From Bacteroidales bacterium UBA4893 (GTDB lineage Bacteria; Bacteroidota; Bacteroidia; Bacteroidales; P3), in contig DHCV01000007.1 of NCBI GenBank assembly GCA_002399025.1, positions 1-64,000 on the forward strand: a stretch of DNA of 64,000 bases, read 5' to 3'. The notes below the pieces were generated by a model. The model ran no database searches. It worked only from the letters and a program-made list of their open reading frames with translations, and had not been told where the DNA came from. Position numbers and translations under genes: made by a program. Positions 46,857-55,635 of the stretch are shown here, piece by piece; the stretch's first letter is position 1; every line of letters begins with the position of its first letter.

Positions 46857-47053
46857 AGGAAAGAATTGTAGAATTATTTTTTTACAATATCTTAGTATAA
46901 TCATTTAGCTAATTTATCCTTTCTTCAAATAAACTAATTCTATTTTGTTTAAAGATATTTACAGATTTACTTCTTCTCAAATTATTTTCTTCCTGCAAAT
47001 AATTTTCAAGGAATTAGTACGTTATAAGCTCATAATATAAAAACTAATGAATT

Positions 47054-47515
47054 ATGATAAATATTGGAGATAAGGCTCCTGAATTTTTGGGGCTTAATGA
47101 AAATGGAAAGGAAATAAAACTTTCTGATTTTAAGGGTAAGAAATTGGCTTTATACTTCTATCCTAAGGATAATACTTCTGGTTGTACTGCTCAAGCTTGC
47201 AATTTAAGAGATAATTATGATGATTTGAAAAAGGCAGGTTATGAGGTTGTGGGAGTTAGTGTTGATTCTCAAGAATCGCATATCAAGTTTAAGAACAAGA
47301 ATAACCTTCCATTTAATTTAATTGCAGATACTGACAAAAAATTAGTTGAAACCTTTGGAGTTTATGGCACAAAAAAACTCTATGGAAAAGAGTATATGGG
47401 AACTTTTAGAACTACCTTTATTATTAATGAGAAAGGTATTGTTGAAAACATCATTACTCCTAAACAAATAAAGACGAAGGAACATGCTTTTCAAATACTA
47501 AACCTAAATAATTAA
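47054..47515 (+). CDS. bcp: Thioredoxin-dependent peroxiredoxin Bcp
   Basis: A thiol peroxidase of 153 residues that reduces hydroperoxides. It is an atypical 2-Cys peroxiredoxin with peroxidatic Cys44 and resolving Cys49 (NTSGCTAQACNLRD). GVSVDSQESHIKFKNK, FNLIADTDKKLVETFGV and RTTFIINEKG are characteristic. The 197-base gap after mnmE contains no gene and no repeat array that I could see, and no clear -7 box. Confidence 0.95.
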   Translation: MINIGDKAPEFLGLNENGKEIKLSDFKGKKLALYFYPKDNTSGCTAQACNLRDNYDDLKKAGYEVVGVSVDSQESHIKFKNKNNLPFNLIADTDKKLVETFGVYGTKKLYGKEYMGTFRTTFIINEKGIVENIITPKQIKTKEHAFQILNLNN

Positions 47516-47539
47516 TTTATTTGACTAATTAATATTTGT

Positions 47540-47989
47540 ATGAAAGAATTATACGTTAGAAACAGCATTAGGATTAATGCTCCAATTGAAAAGGTTTGGG
47601 ATGTTTTGACTAAGGGCGAAATGACAAAACAATATATGTTCAACTGCGAGCCTATAACTGATTGGAAGGTTGGTAGTGAATTGCTTTGGAAAGGAACTTA
47701 TGAAGGGATAACAGCAGTCTTTGTGAAAGGCAGTATTGTTGAAATTAATCCACCCTTTAAGCTTGTTTACACTACAATAGACCCTAACACAACCTATGAG
47801 GATATACCAGAGAACTATCTTTTTGTTACTTATGAGTTGGAAAAGGAAGCTGAGGGTACTTTATTAAAAGTTTCTCAGGGTGATTACTCTAAGGTTTTTG
47901 ATGGGGAGAATCGATACAAACATTCTTATAATAATGGTGAAGGTTGGATGCCTGTCTTGGTTATGATTAAAGATATTGCTGAAAAGTAG
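47540..47989 (+). CDS. SRPBCC/AHSA1 domain protein
   Basis: A single START-like (Aha1 C-terminal type) hydrophobic-pocket domain of 149 residues. The opening VRNSIRINAPIEKVWDVLTKGEMTKQYMF and the later SELLWKGTYEG, VEINPPFKLVYTT and YNNGEGWMPVLVMIK fit the AHSA1 family. The ligand is unknown. It lies 24 bases after bcp and may share its transcript. Confidence 0.88.
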   Translation: MKELYVRNSIRINAPIEKVWDVLTKGEMTKQYMFNCEPITDWKVGSELLWKGTYEGITAVFVKGSIVEINPPFKLVYTTIDPNTTYEDIPENYLFVTYELEKEAEGTLLKVSQGDYSKVFDGENRYKHSYNNGEGWMPVLVMIKDIAEK

Positions 47990-48048
47990 CAGTAAATTTG
48001 TTTAAGGCTTTCAAAATATTTTATTCCTTATTTCGTTATTTTCAAACT

Positions 48049-48070
48049 AAGAAAGAAATAATTCTTTCTT
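48049..48070. repeat. Inverted repeat related to array flanks
   Basis: AAGAAAGAA (48049-48057) pairs with TTCTTTCTT (48062-48070) across a 4-nt loop. The string ATTCTTTCTTGA here is identical to one in the left flank of array B, and TTTTCAAACTA just before it recurs in the right flank of D2. No word array is present. It could be an array-less form of the same element, or a terminator without a T tract. Confidence 0.5.
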
Positions 48071-48117
48071 GACTTTAATTTAACTAAATTAGAATAGAAC
48101 AATTAAAAACAAAAAAC

Positions 48118-49491
48118 ATGAGAACTTTAATCAAAAAAACAATTCCATTTGTCATTTCGACCTTTTTGTTGTTCAATTTTGCTTCATGCCAAAACAATAC
48201 TACAACTACCTCTCCTATTGATTTTACTCAAGCTGCCGAACACACAATTCATGCTGTTGTTCACATACAATGCGAATATGCTCAACAAACAAATTTCTAT
48301 GAGGATTTCTTTGGTTTCCTTATTCCTCATCAACGTTCACGCACCTATCAGACCTCTGGTTCGGGGGTAATAATCTCAAACGATGGGTTTATTGTAACTA
48401 ATAATCACGTTGTTCAGGATGCTGATAGCATTCAAGTAATTTTGAATGACAAGAGAAGATATAAGGCTACCATTGTTGGAAATGACCCTTCAGCTGATTT
48501 GGCTGTAATTAAGATTGATGCAAAAGATTTACCAACAATTGAGTTTGGAGATTCTGATAAAACAAAGATAGGTCAATGGGTTTTAGCTGTTGGAAATCCA
48601 TTTAATCTTACTTCTACAGTTACAGCTGGAATAATAAGTGCAAAGGCTCGAGACTTAAATATATTGGGAAATAAAATGAATGATAATCCCTTAAAGTCTT
48701 TTATTCAAACTGATGCAGCTGTAAATCCTGGAAATAGTGGAGGAGCTTTGGTTGATTTGGACGGAAAACTAATTGGTATAAACACTGCTATTGCCTCAAA
48801 TACTGGTTCCTATGCTGGTTATTCTTTTGCCATTCCTTCCAATATTGTTAAGAAAATCACTAAAGATATTATGAGTTATGGAACTACTCAAATTGCTTAT
48901 CTTGGTGTTAATATTGCTGAAGTAGATTCTCGATTGGCAGAAAACAAAGGCATTAAAAGGATAAAAGGGCTATATATTGCTTCTGTAAATGAAAATGGTG
49001 CTGCTCAAAAGGCAGGACTCAAGGAAGGGGATATTATTCTTAAGATAAATAATAGAGAGATTAATTCAAATTCAGAACTCAATGAAATACTATCTCAAAG
49101 CTCCCCTGGTGATAAGCTTTCAGTTAAATATGAAAGAGAGAACTCCACTAAGGAAATAACATGTCTTTTGCTTAACGAGATGGGAAATACTTCAATTGTT
49201 AAACCTGAAGAGAAAAACATTTTCACTGCTCTAAATAGTGAGTTTAGAGAGTTAACTTCTAAAGAGAAGAAAGAGTTTAGAGTTAGGAATGGTTTTGTTT
49301 TGGAAAATTTAGCCAATTCTCCTTTTTCTCGTTTGGGAATTAAGAAAGGTTTTGTCATCACAAGCATTGACAGAAATCCCAACACATCTAAAGAAGATAT
49401 AAAAGCTCTAAATTCAAGAAAAGGAAAGATAATTATTGAGGGGTTTTATCCAAATGACTATAGGACTTACTATTATGTTTTAGTCTTATAG
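48118..49491 (+). CDS. HtrA/DegP-like serine protease, predicted lipoprotein
   Basis: An envelope quality-control protease of 457 residues. The catalytic triad is visible: His in VTNNHVVQDAD near 97, Asp in SADLAVIKID near 127, and Ser in AAVNPGNSGGALVD near 206. A PDZ domain follows (about 255-355), and the last 100 residues resemble a degenerate second PDZ. The signal sequence ends in FASC, so Cys24 should be lipidated. That differs from the soluble periplasmic DegP and would tether it to a membrane. Confidence 0.93.
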   Translation: MRTLIKKTIPFVISTFLLFNFASCQNNTTTTSPIDFTQAAEHTIHAVVHIQCEYAQQTNFYEDFFGFLIPHQRSRTYQTSGSGVIISNDGFIVTNNHVVQDADSIQVILNDKRRYKATIVGNDPSADLAVIKIDAKDLPTIEFGDSDKTKIGQWVLAVGNPFNLTSTVTAGIISAKARDLNILGNKMNDNPLKSFIQTDAAVNPGNSGGALVDLDGKLIGINTAIASNTGSYAGYSFAIPSNIVKKITKDIMSYGTTQIAYLGVNIAEVDSRLAENKGIKRIKGLYIASVNENGAAQKAGLKEGDIILKINNREINSNSELNEILSQSSPGDKLSVKYERENSTKEITCLLLNEMGNTSIVKPEEKNIFTALNSEFRELTSKEKKEFRVRNGFVLENLANSPFSRLGIKKGFVITSIDRNPNTSKEDIKALNSRKGKIIIEGFYPNDYRTYYYVLVL

Positions 49492-49558
49492 TTCTTTATT
49501 GTTGAAAACTCGTTAATAACTTTTTGAACAGCAACTTAAAATCTGTATAATTACAATT

Positions 49559-49566
49559 TATCTTTG
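49559..49566 (+). promoter_or_regulatory. -7 box of rpoD
   Basis: TATCTTTG, 55 bases before the rpoD ATG. No correctly spaced TTG is present. Confidence 0.55.
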
Positions 49567-49621
49567 CAAGGTAATATAATAGTGTCTTTTTTGTAAAAGA
49601 TATTATTTAAATATCGGATTT

Positions 49622-50482
49622 ATGAGACAATTAAAAATTGCTAAATCGATTACAAATAGAGAAATTGGGTCTTTGGATAAATTTCTTCAAGACGTTGGTA
49701 GAGAAGAAATGGTTTCTGCTGAAGAAGAAGTTTTATTGGCTCAGAAGATTAGAAATGGAGATCAAGAAGCACTTGACAAATTGATTAAGGCTAATCTTCG
49801 TTTTGTTATTTCAGTTGCAAAGCAATATCAAAATCAAGGACTAAGTTTACCTGATTTAATCAACGAGGGAAATCTTGGCTTAATTAAAGCCGCAAAGCGT
49901 TTTGACGAAACAAGAGGCTTTAAATTTATCTCCTATGCTGTATGGTGGATTCGACAAGCAATTCTTCAGGCATTGGCAGAACAAAGTCGTATTGTTCGAT
50001 TGCCTTTAAATCAAGTTGGGGCATTGGGAAAGATTAAAAAAGAATCTTCTCGACTAGAGCAGCATTTAGAAAGAAATCCTACAATTGAGGAGCTTTCTGA
50101 CATTTTAGATACTTCTCGAGAAAAACTTAATGATGTCCTTTCAATTTCAATGAGAGCAGTATCAATGGATGCACCTTTGATTGGGGATGAAGATATTAGT
50201 TTAATTGATGTTTATGTTGATGATAATGCTCAAGGAACTGATATTAATGTGATGCAGGAAAGCCTTTCAACCGAAATTCAACGCACTCTTTCTGTCCTTA
50301 CCAAAAGAGAAAAGGATATCATTACGCTTTTCTATGGAATTGGACAAACACATGGCTATACCTTAGATGAAATTGCAAATCATATAAACATTACTCGTGA
50401 GAGGGTTCGTCAGATTAGGGATAAAGCCCTGAAGAGGTTAAAGCAAAACGCAAAAACTGAACAACTTCAATCATATCTTTAG
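49622..50482 (+). CDS. rpoD: Primary sigma-70 factor, Bacteroidetes type
   Basis: The housekeeping sigma factor, 286 residues. As in Bacteroides SigA-type factors it lacks region 1.1 and most of the non-conserved region of E. coli RpoD. Region 1.2 (SLDKFLQDVGREEMVSAEEE), region 2 (LIKANLRFVISVAKQYQNQGL ... FKFISYAVWWIRQAIL), region 3 and region 4 (LDEIANHINITRERVRQIRDKALKRLK) are in order. In this phylum it recognises TTG-N19-21-TAnnTTTG, the motif upstream of many genes in this window. A strong terminator follows. Confidence 0.97.
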   Translation: MRQLKIAKSITNREIGSLDKFLQDVGREEMVSAEEEVLLAQKIRNGDQEALDKLIKANLRFVISVAKQYQNQGLSLPDLINEGNLGLIKAAKRFDETRGFKFISYAVWWIRQAILQALAEQSRIVRLPLNQVGALGKIKKESSRLEQHLERNPTIEELSDILDTSREKLNDVLSISMRAVSMDAPLIGDEDISLIDVYVDDNAQGTDINVMQESLSTEIQRTLSVLTKREKDIITLFYGIGQTHGYTLDEIANHINITRERVRQIRDKALKRLKQNAKTEQLQSYL

Positions 50483-50509
50483 TTTTTAAGCTTGTTGTTT
50501 GTTTGGAAG

Positions 50510-50541
50510 ACGCCTTAGAATTAATTTTCTAAGGCGTTTTT
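50510..50541 (+). terminator. Rho-independent terminator of rpoD
   Basis: ACGCCTTAGA (50510-50519) pairs perfectly with TCTAAGGCGT (50528-50537), with an 8-nt loop and a T tail. Confidence 0.92.
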
Positions 50542-50640
50542 AGTTTAGCTTATTACTCCTTATGAAATATTTAAGGGATAGGAAACTAAAAATTATTACT
50601 TGATGGAGGAGAAAAATCTTTGTTTTTGAAAAGTTTTTTG

Positions 50641-50648
50641 TATTTTTG
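50641..50648 (+). promoter_or_regulatory. Promoter of dnaX
   Basis: TATTTTTG, with TTG at 50620-50622 eighteen bases upstream and the ATG at 50674 twenty-five bases downstream. Confidence 0.65.
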
Positions 50649-50673
50649 AAAAAGTTTTTTGCAAATTATTTAT

Positions 50674-52434
50674 ATGGAAAATTATATTGTATCGGCTCGA
50701 AAGTATCGTCCTGCAGATTTTAAAAGTGTTGTGGGACAATCACACATAACAACAACTCTTCAAAATGCAATTAATACAAATCAACTTGCACAAGCGTTTC
50801 TTTTTTGCGGACCAAGAGGAGTTGGTAAGACAACCTGTGCGAGAATTTTAGCCAAAACCATTAATTGTACTAACCGAACAAATGATGTTGAGGCATGCAA
50901 TGAGTGTGAGAATTGTTTGTCTTTTAATGAAAATTCGGCAATGAATATTTTTGAGCTTGATGCTGCTTCCAATAATTCGGTTGATGACATAAGGACCTTA
51001 GTTGAACAGGTTCGCATTCCTCCTCAAGAAGGGAAATATAAAGTATATATCATTGATGAGGTTCACATGCTTTCTCTTTCAGCCTTCAATGCTTTCCTAA
51101 AAACACTTGAAGAGCCACCAGCATATGCAAAGTTTATTCTTGCTACAACAGAAAAGCATAAGATTATTCCTACAATTCTTTCTCGTTGTCAAATATTTGA
51201 TTTTCATAGAATAGAAAACAAAGACATTGTTCAACATCTTGAGTATATTGCAAAGAAAGAGAATGTTAATGCAGACATTGAAGCTCTACATATTATTGCA
51301 GAAAAGTCTGATGGAGGGTTGCGTGATGCTCTTTCAATGTTCGATCAGTTGGTTTCTTTCACCAATGGCAATCTTACATATTCTAACATAATTGAGAATT
51401 TGAATATTCTTGATTATGATTACTATTTTCGCTTTGTTGACTACCTCCTAAAGACTGATTTACACAAGACCTTATTGCTTTTCAACGAAGTTTTGGAAAA
51501 AGGATTTGAAGGCTCACATTTCATTAATGGACTTTCATCTCACTTTAGGAATTTGTTGGTTAGCAAGGACCCTTCAACAATTGTTTTGATGCAAACAAGC
51601 GAAAGTGTTAAACAAAAATACATTTCACAGGCAGCCGAATGCTCCTCAACCTTCATTCTTCGTGCTTTGGACTTCGCAAACACATGTGCAATTGAGTATC
51701 GCAATGCCTCAAACAGACGACTTTGTGTTGAATTGGCTCTTTTGAAGATGGCTAATATAATGAATAAGTTAAAGCCTAAAGCATCGCTTCCCAGGCAAAG
51801 CATAGAAGAAACACAGCAAAACACTAACGAGAGTAAAGAAGTTGAAGTCCAGAAAAGCTCTACACTTAAATCAGAAATAATAGAAAGCCCTGAAGAGGAA
51901 CCTATTATCAATAAAGACCCTGAACCTCAAACAGAACTTCAAGAAGAACATGAATCTCAACCAACAAAGATTAATCTTCCAAAAACAAGCTCTTTCTCCA
52001 TAAATGCAAATATTGAAGAAACAATAAAGGCTGATATTGAAGAAAGGATAAGACTCAACCCTCCAACAATTCCTTTGGATTGGGATTTGTTTAAATCTAA
52101 ACTTAACGAATATGCTGATGCTATAAAGGATTCGAAGCCAAACTTATTCTTCATACTTACAAATTGCGAAATTGAAAACTCTGGAGATAATTCTGCAACA
52201 ATTACATTTCTCAATTCAATGCAGGAAAAAGAATTTGAGGTTTCAAGACATGAGATTGTTAGAATAATTAGGAAGGCAACAGAATGCTCAAGTTTTCGTT
52301 TTAAAGGGAAGGTAATTCAAGAAGAGATTAAGGAAAAGCTTTATCGCCCTTTAGAAAAATTTAATTTCCTTGCTCAAAAACAACCTGCATTAGTGAAGCT
52401 AAGAAAAGATTTTGATGTTGAATTAGACTATTAA
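50674..52434 (+). CDS. dnaX: DNA polymerase III subunit gamma/tau
   Basis: The clamp-loader ATPase and organiser of the replisome. From the ATG at 50674 (MENYIVSARKYRPADF) it has 586 residues; an upstream TTG start would add five unlikely residues. Walker A is FCGPRGVGKTT near 44-54. The zinc site has four cysteines (C near 66, then C-x2-C-x2-C in EACNECENC). IIDEVHMLS, LEEPPAYAKFILATTE and the arginine finger LSRCQIFDF follow. A Glu/Pro/Gln-rich linker lies near 375-440. The C-terminal 150 residues would correspond to the tau-specific part; no slippery frameshift site was evident. Confidence 0.96.
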   Translation: MENYIVSARKYRPADFKSVVGQSHITTTLQNAINTNQLAQAFLFCGPRGVGKTTCARILAKTINCTNRTNDVEACNECENCLSFNENSAMNIFELDAASNNSVDDIRTLVEQVRIPPQEGKYKVYIIDEVHMLSLSAFNAFLKTLEEPPAYAKFILATTEKHKIIPTILSRCQIFDFHRIENKDIVQHLEYIAKKENVNADIEALHIIAEKSDGGLRDALSMFDQLVSFTNGNLTYSNIIENLNILDYDYYFRFVDYLLKTDLHKTLLLFNEVLEKGFEGSHFINGLSSHFRNLLVSKDPSTIVLMQTSESVKQKYISQAAECSSTFILRALDFANTCAIEYRNASNRRLCVELALLKMANIMNKLKPKASLPRQSIEETQQNTNESKEVEVQKSSTLKSEIIESPEEEPIINKDPEPQTELQEEHESQPTKINLPKTSSFSINANIEETIKADIEERIRLNPPTIPLDWDLFKSKLNEYADAIKDSKPNLFFILTNCEIENSGDNSATITFLNSMQEKEFEVSRHEIVRIIRKATECSSFRFKGKVIQEEIKEKLYRPLEKFNFLAQKQPALVKLRKDFDVELDY

Positions 52435-52450
52435 AAAACTTTAGATTAAA

Positions 52451-53758
52451 ATGGGAGAAGCAATAATATTTTTAGGACTGTTGATTTTTGCAGCACATCT
52501 GTTTTCAATGATTTTTTCAACCAAGAAAATTCCAGACGTACTGCTATTACTTATAATTGGTATAATTATTGGACCAGTATTGGGGCTTGTGTATCCTGAC
52601 TTTTTGGGAAAGGCTGGCACAATCTTCACCTCAATTGTGCTAATTGTAATACTTTTTGACGGAGGATTGGATATTAGTGTTCACGACCTTAAGCAATCGT
52701 GGAAACCAACCATAACCCTTTCCCTATCCTCAGTCATAGGCTCAATTGTTTTAGTAACCTCAATATGTTTGCTCATAGGACTTAGCTTTATTAATAGTTT
52801 AATTGTTGGAGTTATCCTTTCAGGTACTTCTTCCGCAGTTGTAATCCCTCTTACTCAAAAACTCAAACTTGGTAAAAGCACAAAAACAGCTTTAGTCTTG
52901 GAAAGTGCCATAACAGATATTATTTGTTTTGTTTTAGCCTTAGCCTTCATGGAAGCCTCAAAGGAAGGAAGTGGAGTTAATTTGGGTTCGGTTGCAGGTG
53001 GAGTTTTCTCTTCATTCGTTATGGCAACCATAATAGGCTTCATAAGTGGAATAATTTGGTCAAGCCTTTTGCAAAAGATAAGAACATTTAAGAACTCTAT
53101 GTTTTTAACACCAGCCTATCTTTTCATCGTGTATGGATTAGCCGAAACCTTTGGTTTTAGTGGGGCAATTGCAGCATTAGCCGTGGGGATAACAATTACT
53201 AATATGGAGTACTTCAATTTCAAATTCTTAGAACGCTACCAAAAGAACAGAGAACTTAAACTTACTGAAGGAGAAAAGGACTTTTTGGGAGAATTAGTAT
53301 TCGTACTAAAGACCTTCTTCTTTGTCTATATAGGAATATCAATCCCATTTAACAACACAATTGCACTATTTGCTGGCTTAAGCTTTACTGTAGTACTTCT
53401 AATTATGAGAATTTTTATAGCAAAGTTCTTTTCCCCAAAACAATCAAATGGATTCGACAAGAGCATAATTGCATTAATGATACCAAAAGGACTTGCGGCA
53501 GCAGTTCTTGCCTCCATTCCAGAACAAATGGGGCTTCCACAAGGAGATATGATTAAGAATGTTGTTTATGCAACAGTACTATTCTCCATTTTGCTTTGCT
53601 CAATTATGATTTTTGTAATTGAACGCTACCCTAAGGCTAATATCTTTATGCGTTTTTTCTTTCATCCAAAAAGAAAAACCAAAACAAATGCTTCCATAAA
53701 TGAAGCATCATCATCAGAAATAATGGAAATAGAGAATAAAGACGAAGAATTATTCTAA
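52451..53758 (+). CDS. Cation:proton antiporter (CPA family)
   Basis: A 435-residue inner-membrane exchanger with about 12 hydrophobic segments. The opening IFLGLLIFAAHLFSMIFSTKKIPDVLLLLIIG, FDGGLDISVHDL near 77 and GTSSAVVIPLTQKLKLGKSTKTALVLESAITDI (the unwound-helix region with ESAITD) near 127-155 are characteristic of Na+/H+ or K+/H+ antiporters of the CPA1/CPA2 type. A hydrophilic tail of about 30 residues follows the last helix. The ion is not predictable from sequence. It begins 16 bases after dnaX and may be cotranscribed with it. Confidence 0.9.
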   Translation: MGEAIIFLGLLIFAAHLFSMIFSTKKIPDVLLLLIIGIIIGPVLGLVYPDFLGKAGTIFTSIVLIVILFDGGLDISVHDLKQSWKPTITLSLSSVIGSIVLVTSICLLIGLSFINSLIVGVILSGTSSAVVIPLTQKLKLGKSTKTALVLESAITDIICFVLALAFMEASKEGSGVNLGSVAGGVFSSFVMATIIGFISGIIWSSLLQKIRTFKNSMFLTPAYLFIVYGLAETFGFSGAIAALAVGITITNMEYFNFKFLERYQKNRELKLTEGEKDFLGELVFVLKTFFFVYIGISIPFNNTIALFAGLSFTVVLLIMRIFIAKFFSPKQSNGFDKSIIALMIPKGLAAAVLASIPEQMGLPQGDMIKNVVYATVLFSILLCSIMIFVIERYPKANIFMRFFFHPKRKTKTNASINEASSSEIMEIENKDEELF

Positions 53759-53840
53759 TAAAATCCCCTGTTTCTCAATCCAATTCAAAACTTATAAATA
53801 CAACATTTGTATTATCAATTTCTATGAACTGATATTTCCT

Positions 53841-53913
53841 ATTTAAATCAAATATAAATGAATTTAAATCAGATAAAAATTTATTTATATCAAGAATAAA
53901 TTTATTTAAACAA
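53841..53913. repeat. Array D1: four ATTTAAATCA-type words, 21-nt period
   Basis: ATTTAAATCA, ATTTAAATCA, ATTTATATCA and ATTTAAACAA begin at 53841, 53862, 53883 and 53904, exactly 21 nt apart. The words drift but the spacing does not. The array lies immediately left of array D2, in the 479-base gap between convergent genes. Confidence 0.8.
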
Positions 53914-53930
53914 GGAATAAATTTTGCAAC

Positions 53931-54030
53931 CTGCCACCTTACACATTACATCCTGCCACCTTACATACTGCAACCTGCCACCTTGCATACTGCAACCTGC
54001 CACCTTACATATAACATCCTGCCAGGATGC
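53931..54030. repeat. Phased array D2: five CTGCCACCTTAC words, 22-nt period
   Basis: The word begins at 53931, 53953, 53975, 53997 and 54019, exactly every 22 nt. Copy 3 has CTTGC; copy 5 is CTGCCAGGATGC, which with its left neighbour makes the palindrome CATCCTG-C-CAGGATG. The core word is the same as in array B. The right flank (AAATTTAAACCTTAT ... TATAATAAGGG) also matches the flank of B. The remainder of the gap up to 54238 holds a candidate terminator and no gene. Confidence 0.92.
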
Positions 54031-54197
54031 AAAATTTAAACCTTATCTTTTCAAACTATAATAAGGGTTTGATACACTTATATCAAAGAGAATCCAAATT
54101 ACACAGTAAATTTTACAGATAGAACAATAGGATAAGCCCATAGCCTAATGAAAATTTTTTCTGCTTAATTTGGATTTAAGTATAGATGATTAAAGAG

Positions 54198-54228
54198 AAA
54201 GGGATGCACTTCTGAAGTACACCCCTTT
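54198..54228 (-). terminator. Candidate terminator of the T9SS gene at 54238
   Basis: AAAGGG (54198-54203) pairs with CCCTTT (54223-54228), enclosing an inner ACTTC/GAAGT pairing. On the minus strand the tail is only moderately T-rich. Confidence 0.5.
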
Positions 54229-54237
54229 ACGTTTTAC

Positions 54238-55635
54238 TTATTCCACAATAAACTTCTTTCTAATATTTCCTTTTTCGGTTTTAATATCTACTATGTAGTT
54301 TCCTTTTGAAAACTTAGAAACATCGATTTCAATATCCTTTCCTTTATGTTTCTTTGAATATGCATTCTGAGAAAGTGAATTGTAAATTGTTATTTCTTTA
54401 ATTTCATCAGAAGATACAATATTAATAAAGTCTTTTGTTGGATTTGGATAAAGAATTATTGCTGTCTTATCAGGCTCAACACTTGCTAAACTTAATCTTC
54501 CATTAGGATAGAATTTTAATAAATAAGCATTTGAAGAAGCGAAAGGATTATCTGACGTAGTTATATTTAAGATAATTCCTCCATCTTCTGTATAAATTAC
54601 ACCCGAAACTCCTTTCATTTCTGTTGGTTCAAATTCATTATAGACATATCTTTCATTAAAAAATAAGTTATTAATGTTTATATTATCTATTGCTATTCCT
54701 AATTGATTAGTAAAAGTATTATCAGTTACTCTATATGAATATATTATAGTATCTATATTCTTTACTGCAAAACAATAATCATTAATAGTAGGTGAGCCTG
54801 AAATCAAGTTATGAGATGGAATAATATTTGATCTTCTGTACGAAATACTATCTAAAGTTTTTAATACAGTGTTCTGTCTATACAAATAATCTCCAGATGC
54901 TCCAATAAAAATACTATCATTGATAGATGACATAAACAAATATTTATGCATATTTATACTATCAATTATTTTCCATGTGGATTTATCTATATAATACATT
55001 TTAGAAGGAGAAGTATTAATTAAAATCTTGTTTTCTTGTTCAAGTATATCAAATCCTAAAATCTTTTTATCATAAACTATATGATTTAGAACATTGCCAG
55101 TTGTATCAATTAAAGTTAAGCATAGATTAGAATCATCAAGACCAATACCCCTTGTATATAATTCAGCTGAAATAATTGCAAACACCTCCTCTTCTTTACA
55201 AAATATAAAACTAAAAGCACTTCTTACATTATTTATTGGTATTTTGACACTATTAAAGCTACCTCTTTCTAAGTCGTATGAATTTAGAAAAATAGAATCA
55301 ATAACTGCAAAGGGGTTTATTATTAAGCCTTCTATTGTATCGCCTTCTATATGATAGCTTGGAGCAAAATTGAAAAGTTTATTATCATATTTTATAACAT
55401 AATAATTACTAAGGTTAATAGTATTTAGAATATTTAGACTGTCATCATAATTAACATAGTAGTCACCTAATCTCGACCAATAACAATCATTATCATAATT
55501 TTTTAATAGATAACCTCCTGTTTCTGTTATAACTCCTTTTACAATTGAACTGTCTCCTTCATAAAGAGTATTTACTTGTGCATTAGTAATAGAGGAAATT
55601 AATAATATAGCTGTAAATATTATAGTTATTTTCAT
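54238..55635 (-). CDS. T9SS type A sorting domain-containing secreted protein
   Basis: A 465-residue exported protein without a recognised catalytic domain. The signal peptide is residues 1-19 (IIFTAILLISSITNA). The body has many short beta strands with repeated SIFLNSYD, KILINTSPS, SIFIGASGDYLYR elements, consistent with a beta-propeller-like fold. The last 75 residues are the T9SS sorting domain (LYPNPTKDFINI, ITIYNSLSQ, FSKGNYIVDI, KKFIVE). Its ATG overlaps the stop of the upstream lipoprotein gene by four bases, so the two are coupled and may act together at the cell surface. Confidence 0.87.
   Translation of the reverse strand: MKITIIFTAILLISSITNAQVNTLYEGDSSIVKGVITETGGYLLKNYDNDCYWSRLGDYYVNYDDSLNILNTINLSNYYVIKYDNKLFNFAPSYHIEGDTIEGLIINPFAVIDSIFLNSYDLERGSFNSVKIPINNVRSAFSFIFCKEEEVFAIISAELYTRGIGLDDSNLCLTLIDTTGNVLNHIVYDKKILGFDILEQENKILINTSPSKMYYIDKSTWKIIDSINMHKYLFMSSINDSIFIGASGDYLYRQNTVLKTLDSISYRRSNIIPSHNLISGSPTINDYCFAVKNIDTIIYSYRVTDNTFTNQLGIAIDNININNLFFNERYVYNEFEPTEMKGVSGVIYTEDGGIILNITTSDNPFASSNAYLLKFYPNGRLSLASVEPDKTAIILYPNPTKDFINIVSSDEIKEITIYNSLSQNAYSKKHKGKDIEIDVSKFSKGNYIVDIKTEKGNIRKKFIVE

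Noticed and set aside
50674..52434. Programmed frameshift in dnaX giving gamma
   Set aside because: I looked for an A-AAA-AAG type slippery run followed by a hairpin in the linker and saw none.
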